Part shown: positions 20,201-30,800 of the stretch, in pieces | Layout of the letters: each line of letters opens with the position of its first letter | Position numbering within the stretch: the first letter of the stretch is position 1 | Assembly: GCF_035222275.1 (NCBI RefSeq) | Contig: NC_085886.1 | Coordinates: forward strand, 682,001-746,000 | DNA length: 64,000 bases | Source of the DNA: Podospora bellae-mahoneyi | Taxonomy: Eukaryota > Ascomycota > Sordariomycetes > Sordariales > Podosporaceae | Reading direction: 5' to 3' | Translations under genes and position numbers: made by a program | The notes under the pieces: generated by a model | What the model was told of the DNA's origin: nothing | Database searches by the model: none | Seen by the model: the letters and a program-made list of their open reading frames with translations, nothing else

Positions 20201-22627
20201 AGGGGATGCCTGAGGTAATTCCGGAGGGGAAGGCTTGGAGAAAGTACCAGTTCGGTTGAGCTCCAACTTCTTGACCAGGCCCTCGGGAAGTGACTTTTCG
20301 GATGCAGAGCTAAGTTCTCTTGTGACACCCCGCCCTTCTTCTTGTGCCTTTTTGAAATCCTCTTTTTTCTTTAGGATAGCGTCTTTGAACTCGTCCACAC
20401 GCTCCGTCTTTTTGGGTCCGCCAGTGATGCTCAAGCCTCTCTTGCCTCTTACAATGTTGTCCTTGAGTTCATCTGGAGCCACATAATTCTGTGTCTTGGT
20501 CCTGCGCAGGCTTCCAAACACAGTCTTGAGCTCATCTACAGCTTCCGATGACTTGTTAGCATCGAAGACCGGAGAGCGGTGCTTGAGATTGGCGCGGAAA
20601 TCATTTTTCGACGCTACCTCAGGCTTAATCTTGGCTGGTAGGCTGGGGGCAGTAGACTCAAAGGCCTCGTTTGTTGGTGATGGTTTTCTGAGGTTGTTAC
20701 GGAAATCGCTGACCGGCGCTTTATCGCTCGTCGCAACTGCAGGAACAGCCGGGAACGAGCTCAGCGCGGATGGTTTCAGACTGGCTCCCATGGGAGTGGA
20801 CCTCATAAGTCCGTCGGTCTTCACTTCAGCCTTCTTCAAGAAGGATGGGCTTCGTAGCGGCTCCGCGCTCGCGCTGATCACTTTTTGCGCCTTGGCCTTG
20901 TTCAACTCTAGCATCCAGGCAGGCTGGTTTGGTGCAGGGTTTGGGGCAGGCTTCGCTTGGGGGGACTCTGGTTTGTTGAGAGCAGCCTCAAGCCAGCTCG
21001 AGCTTTTGGTGGGACTCCATCTCCGCGGATCCATTGTCTTTGAAGGGCTTGTTGGAGGGGTAGTTTTCTCAGATTCCTCCTGTTGCTCAGCCTTTGGCTG
21101 TTTTGGGGTCTTCGCTCCGGCCGGGATGTCTTCCTCTTGCTGTAGTTCCTTCTCTTCCTTTTGGTCTTCCTGTTGAGCCTCCGTCTTCTCTGCCTCCTCT
21201 TTTCCATAGCTCGAAGTAGGTCTTGAAAGGGGGGTCGACGATCCCTCTCTGAACAGCATGCTAGTAGGACGAGGGCTGGCCCTAGGAGACACCACGGAGT
21301 CGGCACGTTGCAAGCCCCCTGGAGAATTTACACTCCACCGCTTGACGCTATCGGAACGCTTCATCATGGCACTTTGCACAAATCCACCCATTCCTTTGGT
21401 GGGAGACCCGGTTCTTGCCGGCGATATCCGTCCAGGTGATGCGATAGAGTGACGATTAGATGTTGGGGTGTCAGGTTCTCCGAATGCATCGCTAATTGGG
21501 GGCTCGAGACGCTGGGCGCTCGTGATAGGGAGGGGCGATCCGAGCTGCATGGGCAGAGTCTGAGACTCAGGTCGAGGGTTATCCTTTGGGGAGTCCGTTG
21601 TGGAGGGACGAAACATGCCGGGAAGCTGGGTGCGTGCAGATGAAGTGACATCAACCGTGTCTTCGTCTTCGACCTGAGTCTTCCTGAATGCTCCCGAGCC
21701 GCGGCCAGGGTCGGCCGTCTGCCGAAACCAGGAGGGGTCCTTGCCAGCCAGGGACTGCGCAATCTGGTCTCGAGAGAGGGTTTCCTCGGCCGGAGGTGCC
21801 GGTTCGGAGAGGTTGGGCGAGTTTCGAGCGGCGTTCTCAGCAGCCACCATTGATAATGGTCTCATCTTGATCCGATCGGAGGTTTGTGACCTAGGCCTTC
21901 TTTGCCACGAAAGGGGAGATCGGGCAGAAGCGACACCGACAGATGGCGAAGTTACAGAGACACTCGTTCGCTTGATATCGGAGTCAAGGGGGGACTCGTT
22001 TTCTTTTGTTGGTGAGCTCGATAAGTCGGTTACGCTATCCGTAGGCTCATCCAATGATGATACACCCCGCGGCAGTGGGCTTCCCGAACGCTCGAATGCA
22101 GGAGATGGCAAGCTTGTGCCATCGGCAAGCGACGGTAGACCAATTCGATGCGAGGTAGGGGATGGCGTGTTGGCTGGGGAAGACTTTTGTGGTGAAATCG
22201 ATCTTGCGCGTTCTGTGAAAGCAAAACAAACAAAACAGTTAGTTTAGCTCCCTAGCATGTGTGTACAACCTCAACTTCGGAGCCGGCGGGTGGATTTTGG
22301 GCGACGTCACAGTGCGCCGAGGGTCGAGAGGTCGGAAATTCCACAGCAACACGACAACGGCGGTCCTAGCTGGCTGTTTCTTCCCGTGGGCTGAGCAAGT
22401 TCGGACGGTGGAGGGGGGTGGTCGGTAGTCGGCGGGATGGCGATGTGCGTGTGGGAAGTCAAATCAGAACAACGGATTGGCTGCGTACCTGCACGTCGGG
22501 CCTGTCGCTCTCTCTTCTCCTGCAAGATCCTCTCCTCGAGTTCTCGCGAGCGTGCCTCGTCCTCTTCTTCGCGTCGCTCCTTCAACAACTCGACTGACCG
22601 CAAAAAGTCGGAAACCTCGTCAGACAT
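17297..22627 (-). CDS. Large DUF4045 / gelsolin-repeat-like fungal protein
   Basis: Exons on the - strand: 22627-22489, 22212-17789, 17734-17297, giving 1666 residues. The N-terminus (MSDEVSDFLRSVELLKERRE, residues 1-55) is a charged coiled coil. About 1000 residues of disordered Ser/Pro/Lys-rich DUF4045-type sequence follow. The last 350-400 residues are folded and gelsolin/villin-like: EMYICPHSFIDS, FWAGDEVP, LFAAREARSFGGKLIKLTQG, LIVRRGSSNKYD-type strand (IIIVRRGSS), FWALFGAG, and in the last exon LDAFFEIYIIVGGKSQSQYA. Gelsolin repeats bind actin, so a cytoskeletal role is inferred rather than shown. The repeated motif around VHEQVAALAAL occurs three times (19168-19461). The TTG near 22111 is internal and is not the start. 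Confidence 0.88.
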
Positions 22628-23522
22628 GGCGTCGTTCTGTCTGCATGACACGCACACGGGGGAAATTAGATTAAAGATGTAAACAATAGGGAGAGCGCTT
22701 CGGCGCGGCTCTGTGCTGTCGGGGCCCGGGGCAGTATCACCAAATCCACGACGGGCTGGTGTTCGCACTTCAAGAGCTTCAAGGAATAGGTAGGCACAAG
22801 CAGGAAGAGAACATGTAGGGTCCTGGAGGGGCACTTTTGATGGTCTCAAACTGGAACCGGACCGGCAGCACGGGACAACACTTTGGACGCATGGAGGCTT
22901 GGGACGGGAACCTGGCATCGGCCCTGTGGCTCCACTGCAGCACTCTCCGCCTGCTGATAGGCTGCCCGGAACTTGTCTCAAAGCCCCCTGCGCAGCTCTC
23001 CCGGAGGCGCTCTGACCACATCAACGGCAGTGTCAACGAGGATGCTACCTCGACATAAAAGCCATTGTTTCAAAAACATACTTCCGTACCACATTCTACG
23101 TGCTGTGGGATCCTGTGCCTGTGATCCTTTCGCTAGTGGTCTGTTGGCTTCATCAGAATCGTAGTAGCCTGCTGACAGTGGACATCGCTCATGTTGTTGG
23201 CTGGCTGAAAAAAGAGCCTTATTAGAAGTAGGCCCACCCAGCTGACTGGTTTATTTACTCGGATTGCCTGGGCAACTCTCCCCTGGCCTAAAAAACACTC
23301 ACCATCATGGAGGCTCTTCCTTGACTCTAATTTCAGCTACAATGACGTTTGGCTCTCCACCTCTCCGCTGGGTTACAATGGCGGGGTGCATCACAAGCCC
23401 CTCCAGAAATCCTGGAACAAGTACCGACATGGAATGAAACAAGGTCGGTAGAATAAATGTTGATTGTTGGATTTTTGAACCGTGTTCTTACCGAAAATCA
23501 AGATCTATGATGTGTGGTGAGT
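22628..23522 (-). promoter_or_regulatory. Upstream region of DUF4045 gene and 3' flank of ARL2
   Basis: An 895-bp gap with two - strand genes on either side. It should hold the leader and promoter of the DUF4045 gene and the ARL2 3' UTR. No convincing coding or RNA feature was seen. Confidence 0.4.
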
Positions 23523-24362
23523 TTAGTAAAGAAACAACCGGGCTTTGGCGTCGTCCACAACCCAAGCCAGACCTTCTTTCAGGTTTTGTCCCGTGACAGC
23601 GCTACATCTCAGAATATTCCACTGATGTGTTCGAATCTCATCAAGGTTCAGTCCCTGTAGTTGACCATAAGTTAGTCTGGACACTGGATAACACCAGTGG
23701 GATGGGGAGACCTGGCATTGCCGCATACATCTTTAAGCTCCTCTGCCGTCATGCACCCTTCAACATCTGTCTTATTTGCAAACACAAGCAGACTTGCCCC
23801 TGAAAGTCGCTTTTCAACTTATATCAGCAGCTAGCTGTCGATACAGATCTCGAATCACCTACCTCTTCCTGAAGAAGCCCATGCAATTCCTCTCTGCAGT
23901 CGGCAATGCGCAGTCGATCTGTGGCATCAACCACCCAAATCAAGGCGTCGGTCTTTTCGAAATAGTTGCGCCAGTACGAACGAAGAGTCTTTTGACCGCC
24001 GACATCCCCTGCTACAGTTAGCTGATGGTTGTTTGGGCGTGTGGTTAGGTAGGGCCACTCACAAATATTTAACTTGTATCTTGACAGGAGTTACTCAGTC
24101 AGTATGTATTAGCGCTTGAAGATGGTCATAACCTACCCTTCATAGTCAATCGTCTTGATGATGAAGCCAAGAGTGGGGCTGACGGTGTTGATATCCTCGC
24201 CCATGATCTTTTTGACAATGGTGGTTTTGCCCGCATTGTCAAGACCACTACCATTTCTCAGTGGACTGGACAGGCTGATGAAACAATGGACGGCCTCACT
24301 CACAGCATCAAAATGCGCAGCTCTTTGTCCTTCAACCTTGCCTTCCTCAAAATGGACAGCAT
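23523..24362 (-). CDS. arl2: ADP-ribosylation factor-like GTPase Arl2
   Basis: Small GTPase (S. pombe Alp41, yeast Cin4) that works with tubulin cofactors in microtubule biogenesis. Six exons on the - strand: 24362-24304, 24247-24137, 24079-24063, 24008-23863, 23809-23729, 23654-23523, giving 181 residues, the usual Arl2 size. G-motifs are intact: GLDNAGKTT (P-loop), SPTLGF (switch I), WDVGGQ (switch II), NKTD (base recognition) and CSAVTG. LNIWDVGGQ and [10 protein letters not shown] are Arl2-typical. Exon 3 is only 17 nt. The N-terminus is [14 protein letters not shown], without Gly2, so no N-myristoylation is expected, in agreement with Arl2 rather than Arf. Phases agree at all five introns. 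Confidence 0.95.
24063..24079 (-). other. 17-nt microexon of ARL2
   Basis: Encodes the Tyr-Lys-Leu-Asn-Ile core just before WDVGGQ. It is flanked on the - strand by an AG acceptor (bases 24080-24081) and GTGAGT donor (24062-24057). It is required by phase and by the invariant Arl sequence on both sides. Confidence 0.88.
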
Positions 24363-25299
24363 GGCGATTGGCCTGTGGGTTGCCTAATAACAGTTGCTAA
24401 TTGCGGGGTTCAAGGCTTTGGCGGAACTGAGCCAGATCAACAAAGAAAACCTCAAGAAAAAAAAGGGGTAGTGTTTTTTAGAGGGAGACTATGTCATTTG
24501 TCACAAACTGTGGATTTGTTGATTCTTTGGAGATTGCTGATGCCTATTTTCGCAGCTTTGTGGCCCATTGTTTGGAGGGTTTGCGCACGTGACCACCCTT
24601 GGGACGACCACTTCAAGGCAGTGAGACAATTATGCAAAGGTGTGGGTGCTAGTTTGAATGCAATGTCTTCGAGGCTCGGCCTTGAAGATAATCGACACGT
24701 ACTGAGCTTTTAACCACACAACAAGGTAATTTTGCTCCTCGAGAGAGAAATGGCTCTTTCCTCCTGTTTGCCTGTCTTTTGTTTGCTCCGAGCCCCCATT
24801 GGTTGTGATTCCAGGTTTGGCACTGTCAGAGTCGGTACGGTTTTCTCTTTGACGGGCCGTACCCGCAGAGAGCAATATTCATCATCCAACCGCTCCTTCC
24901 TCAGGTCAGAATTAACATCAGACTTTTTTGTCAAGTGAGGGGCTGCTCTGCCGGCAACAGATTACTAAAGCCTCTAAGGTAAACATTCAGCCTTCTCTTC
25001 CTACCTCACCCGTCCCTCTTCTTCTCTCGCACTGCAGACATTCTCAACTGCCTGGTGCCAGCTGCTTCGCCTAGTCGCAACCGTTCGCCAGAGTTATTCC
25101 CACCTTACGAAGTCGCCTGGCTCATAGCTGCCGAACTCATCACCTTTTTCTCCTCCGTTAATCACACAGGTGTCTCCCATCTTGTCACTAGATATCTACT
25201 TCACTCCTGTTCGGTTGCGACTATTCGCCTCAGGTATCTCTTCCCATCGCTTACTAGTTTCTCGTTCTGACTTCTAATCTTTGTTGTCCGCTCGAGAGC
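24363..25299. promoter_or_regulatory. Divergent promoter ARL2 / GNAT-like gene
   Basis: A 937-bp head-to-head interval. The half next to 25300 is CT-rich, typical of a fungal 5' leader, and may contain a leader intron; this was not resolved. No gene seen. Confidence 0.45.
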
Positions 25300-27815
25300 A
25301 TGTACAAGCAAGTTGGGCCCCAGGTACCCAATCTAGACTCGATCGAGTCGACCGCCAACTTCATGGCTGCCGCAGCCAGATTCAACCCTCGCCATGGAAT
25401 TAAGAGACTTGGTCAGCAGGAGGAGTCCAACTCTCTTGGTCGTATCCTTGCCGATCAGCGAGCCCCTACCGACAGGACAGGGCTTGGATATGCCCCAAAG
25501 CCGGTTGCTTCCCAGGAGAAGCCCTCCGGTATTGTCTCGAGTATCCCGTACAGAGACAAGGATGGGTGGCACGTTCCCCCGATTACACGAGAGGCCCTCG
25601 AGGAGTCGGCTAGAATTGCGATGGCCCCTCCCCAATCACAGGCTCATGCCGACGATTGGGGTGATGGTTGCGGCCCGGCTCTCCCCAATAATTGGGACGA
25701 CGGTTGGGACTCGACTCCTGCTCTGAAGTCTGATTGGGACGAGGATTGGGGTTCGGCTCCCGCTGTGAAGATTGAGAATTCAACATCTGCCGCCAATGTT
25801 CAGAAGAGCGGGTCGCGCGTGATCCCAAAGCCTGGACTGGGTACTGGTAGCTATGGGTTCCCTTTAGCAGCTCCAAGTAGTTGGTATGACGCACCGGGCC
25901 CATCAACTTCGAGAGGAAACTGGGGCACAACTGTCGATTCACCTTACGATCCAAAAGTAAATCAGTCGAGACGCTATATAGCCCCTCATCTTCGTCAGAA
26001 ATTCGTGTCTGCGGGCACCCAGCCTGGCCAGCCTGGGCCAACAGGTGCTGCTTCAACTTCAAGGCAGAATCCATCGACTGCCCATGTCGAGAAAGCGAGC
26101 CTTCCTGTATCTACTAGTACAGCCCAACCCATGCCTCTCGCTCACACCCCAGCCAAACGCCCGTCGAGTGAGCGCTTGGCAATTCTCCCACTCAAGGCTG
26201 AGAACATCTCTCCAGATCTTGTAAGTACACGCCTTTCTACACATCAGGGTACGCCCAATATCTAACCTGGATTCCCGCGCAGACTACATATAGGATCCCC
26301 CGTCCCGACATGAACTTTCATGGCTCTGAGAATAGCGCTCCCGCCTCGGTGAGCACCATTGACATCAGCGATACGGGCGTCCAAGAACTTCCGGGCACCC
26401 GTGACGTTCGCAACTGCATTGCCTTGGAGAGGGATGTTTTTGTGGACAGGCAAGGTAAATTTTACCAGACCAATTGGGCGAAGGCATTTCACCATCGTGA
26501 CAATGATGACGAGTACTTCGACACCGAGCATTATCTCACGCCTTTCGTCACTACTTGGGTCCAGGGTGTTCCAGACGACGTGAGGCCTCGATTTCTTCGT
26601 GATGAGGTACCTGACCATTGGAAGTCCGATGTCGACACCAACACCGGCTTACTTGTGGAGCCTGTTCACTTCCCTGACACAATTATAGGTGATAATTCCG
26701 CGCTGACGGGGGAAGAGGACTGGCGACGACGTAACTGGTCCAGCAATCTCCTGATTCACCGCAGATTTGCTGAGCAACACAAGTACAAAAAGAAGAAGGG
26801 CCTCAAGGCTCAAGAACGTCAGCTGGCTTACAAGCCGGGGAAAGTGGAAGAGTACGTCAAGCCTGAGCCCCAGCCGAAGGATGAAGTGACTGCAATGACT
26901 CCTTACGATCGGGGTGTTCCCAAGATTCCGGCCTTCCTACGCCCCGCCGAGGTGGTTGATATGAGAGCAGTCAGCCAAATCTATGAGGCTGAAATGAAGA
27001 GTGGCTTTCAGGTTGTTGACTCGGAACCTCCTACGGCTGACGATTGGGAAACGGTCTTGCGGACCTCTCGTGAGTTCTCAATGCCTTTCATCGTCGCCGT
27101 CTACGGCAGCGCTCGTGGTTTGCGTTTGAAGGAGGGCAACCTTCAGTGGTCCGACGAGCCCCAAGTCCCTTACAATGAGCAGGACGCCGCAAGGCAAGGA
27201 GTTGTCAAGGGTCAAATCCTTGGGTTTGCCTATGCCAGCGTTTGGCAGCCAGGCATCGCTGGCAGTGGACAAGGCACAAGCCGGTATACAGCCAGACTCC
27301 ATGTCTGGGTCGATCCCAAGCATCGTCGGAATAAGTTGGGATTCTGTCTCCTCGACAAGCTGCTGGCTTTCATGTCGCCCCCGCACATTCCTCGCACGGG
27401 AATCGATTTTATCGACATCCACAACAATCCGATTTACCACAAGTTGCAAGATGACGATTTGAAGGGAACCCCCATGGAGGAGCTGAAGAAAGAGGAGGCC
27501 AGACGGAACAGGCCCAGGAAGTATTACAACGTCCAAATCAGCTACAAGTTCAAGCACAGGCCCCGCTGGCAACTGAACAACCCGACACGACACCCAGCTC
27601 TCAAGGATTATGTCAAGGACTTGGACTGGGTGAAGAAGTTGTTGGAAGAGAAGCTTCCATTCATCAAGCTGGTCACATTTGAGGCTGTCCATCAGTCATC
27701 GAAGCTGAGGGAGCCGGAGGAAGAAGATGGCAACAAGAAAGTCTTCTGGCTCGATGAGTTTGTGTGGGAGTATTACTGCACCTCAGGCCTGCCTGATTCT
27801 GATGATGGCTTCTAG
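25300..27815 (+). CDS. GNAT-like (acyl-CoA N-acyltransferase fold) fungal protein
   Basis: Exons 25300-26220 and 26283-27815 (phase-0 intron, GTAAGT...GCAG) encode 817 residues. The first 310 are disordered and contain three Trp/Asp-rich units (DDWGDG, NNWDDGWDS, DWDEDWGS; about residues 115-152). The C-terminal half carries a GNAT-like core. It includes FIVAVYGSARGL, VKGQILGFAYASVWQPG, then YTARLHVWVDPKHRRNKLGF (about 640-660), which resembles acetyl-CoA-binding motif A with a degenerate R-x-x-x-x-G, followed by FIDIHNNPIYHKL. Substrate is unknown. Conserved aromatic and charged blocks (DEYFDTEHYLTPFVTTWVQG) are typical of a Pezizomycotina-wide family of unknown role. The start has no competing upstream ATG in frame. 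Confidence 0.83.
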
Positions 27816-30800
27816 TTCTCGGGATTGGCTGATCTGGGCTGGCTGAGAGCAAGGGGTACTCGTCAACGGGGAGGGGAGAGGAGGAGTCTGCCTTGAGGCA
27901 GAAGGTTTATACGGTTGAAAGTAGTAATGTATGCCTTACTGACATGATTGGTAATATTTGCGGCCATCTTCCAAGATGGAATTACCAGCGTGGGAAGATA
28001 ATTACTGTGGATGTGTAGGTTTAGTGTGTCATGGTCGGAAGGAGGGCGAAAGGGTCTATACAGACATAATCATTGTGACATTAGTTTTGGTAGTCGGTGG
28101 GCAAAGGAAAAGAGAAACAACCAGTGGTTGTTGTATTATAGCGGCAAGAATTTTGCTGGTGTTTGCTTGTTCTTCCATTTTTTGACATATTGATACTGCC
28201 TAAGATTTTGAGATTCTTTCTGTTCTCTAGATTATGCTTCATGCTACAATGGAAATTGTAATGATGCTGCATAGACTCAGGTCCTGGATTGTTGTGGAAG
28301 GGTTTGTTTACATCTCTACCCCTTTTCGCTGACTATCAAGAATTTTTTGTTGCCTATTCACACTCCGGTTCCGTGCCAATCCTTGCCATCTTTTACGTCT
28401 TTTTGTTTTGATATTGATGCTCTTTATACCTAGGATTGTGAAAACGGCGTTTGCCTATATCTTATCACGCCCTCATATACACCTTATCATAGCTCATATC
28501 ATATACCCCCCACCTCCCTTTTCTTCCACAGTTCCCCCATTGAGCCCCGGCTACCGGTCGCGCAGAAGCGGCCGTCAATTTTGAGTTTTCGGTCCAAAAC
28601 CCTTTCTTCAGCCTTGGCCCGTGGTGAGGTGTGCGATTATTCGGTGGTGGTTATACGTAATGGGTAGGTGGTGTAGAGTGGTGTGGTTGTGGTGGTGTAG
28701 ATATCAGCCAACCCACAACCCTTTTGCTTCCCGCCTAGGTTCGCTACGTAACCGAGCTCCCGAGGGATGCATGCATGCTTAAGAGAAAAGAGCTCAATGT
28801 ATAAAAGACCCAAAGTGGGAAGTTCATTTCACCCTTTTCGCTTATTCCAATTGTCTGGTTCTGGCTCTTGTATGCAGGCCTCGCTCAGTTTGGACAATTT
28901 CATGTCTGCGATGTATGGCGCGGCCGGCGAATGCCACATTGAAGGAATTGGAATTGGAGGTACCAGAGAGCTGTCAACCAAGGGTAAAATATATGATTTT
29001 ACCCGGAAGCCCAATCGAGATATTTGACGGTAGCTCTTTTGCCTTTTCGGGCGGGGACTGGAGGGGAGAGATGGAAGGGAGGAGAAGAGATCTGAAACAT
29101 GTCATGGTCTCGTTTCCAGAGATTGGGGACTGGTGGGTTGAAGAGACGTTGGGGTTTGGTTGCTGTACATATATCCAATGGGGTATAGAAGTGGTGAAAG
29201 AGGTGTTGAAGAGTAGAAAGACAATTGCAACTTAAGCGCAATCGTGAGTAGGCACCTACCGTTGATTGATAACCAGGCGCCCGAGTTTCTCCAGTAGATA
29301 TTTCAGCTGCGAGAAAGAAAGCATGGGACGGGATGAAACGAAGTGGCGTGCAGAGGTGGTAATTACCTCTACCAGACTTTCCAATTGTCTTCGCAGAAGA
29401 CAGACACTTCCAAAAATTCAGAAAAGTAACGCGAGAGATAACGTGAGAAAGCAAGTGAGAGAAACCAATACCACCTCTGCTTTGCCGACCTGCTGTCCAA
29501 AAGTCTAGACTTCAAAGATCTCAGACTTGACACTTGCCGAACTATGGATCCGTCCCCGTCTCCATCTCTCCCCCGCATCATACTGGAGAAGTAAAGTATT
29601 CATGAACTTGACACTCATAATTCACAGTTGGTAACACATCTGGCCAAAAATTCTACAAGCCAGTCCCGGACGGAACAAGATCCGGGGATCGAATCGTGTC
29701 AATTCTCTCCTCGAGCGAGCCGTTGGCGAGTGTGTACTGGTCGTTGGTTGCTGTCGTGCAAACATACATACATACCATGACCCCCATAAGCCACAGAACA
29801 AGAACCCCGCATCTGCGTTGTATTTCTGCTGCGTGTTGTTCGGGCTTCTGCTGAGAGTCCATGGTTCTGCAAGCTGTGCCGTCTCGTTGCGTTTGTTGGA
29901 ATCCCTTGGAAGTGGGGGAGAGTACGGGTGGTAATCAATTCCTGCAGGCGAATCAGGCAGTGAGTCGGTGGGTAAGTTTCAAAAACGGAGGGATATGGAG
30001 ATTGAAGGCTAGGTTTGTGGCAGCTCCCAACCTACTTGGTGGTGGTGATGCCGATGATGGCGTTGAACGTTGCCGACAGTAGCGATCAGACCGACGATTG
30101 GCGAACCTGAGACGTCTCGTTACTAAACATCCCATCTTACTTACCCCATCATCATGATCCAATCCCTCAATTACCGAATCGATGAGATGGAGAACTATCC
30201 GAAGAGTTGTGACCACACAAGCAAAGTCATGTCATGAAAGCGTCAGCCTGTTCCGTGTGCCACTTACCACACTTCTCACCACACCACTTTCTCTCGTACC
30301 TGCATATTGGTGAGATTGTCCAGCCGGGTGTACTTCCCCGAGTATCTCAACCTCTTATACGCGAGCTATAGCGAAAATGTTGCAACTCCATGATAGATGT
30401 CGGGTAGGCAGGCTGTTGATCGGCACTTGCCACAGCCAACACCACCAAACAGAACAATGCCGGACCACATCCGTCCCGCTACTGCCGCGTCAGCCAGCCC
30501 TGCCTTTCTTTTTTCTCCGCCAGGAGGATGGTTGTATGCTGACGGGAGGAAGTCATCACTGGAACCTCCCGTGAAAAGCTACGCAACCACATACAGCCCC
30601 TGAAGACAGCATCCGAAGAACCTCATCCCCTGTTTCCCTTTGTCAACAAGAACGTCACGTTATCACCTTCAGCCGCTCCTCCTGTACCGCCAGACCTGCA
30701 AAGCCAACGAAGGCTCTTCGCATGAATTGCAGATCCGCCCACTTCCATGGATGTCAAAGAAGTAAGTCCGAGCAGTGCTTACAATCCTTCAACTTACACC

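Noticed and set aside
22111-22213. Start of the DUF4045 protein near 22111
   Set aside because: The codon there is TTG, and sequence upstream is in frame through a good acceptor to an exon starting MSDEVSDFLRS at 22627.
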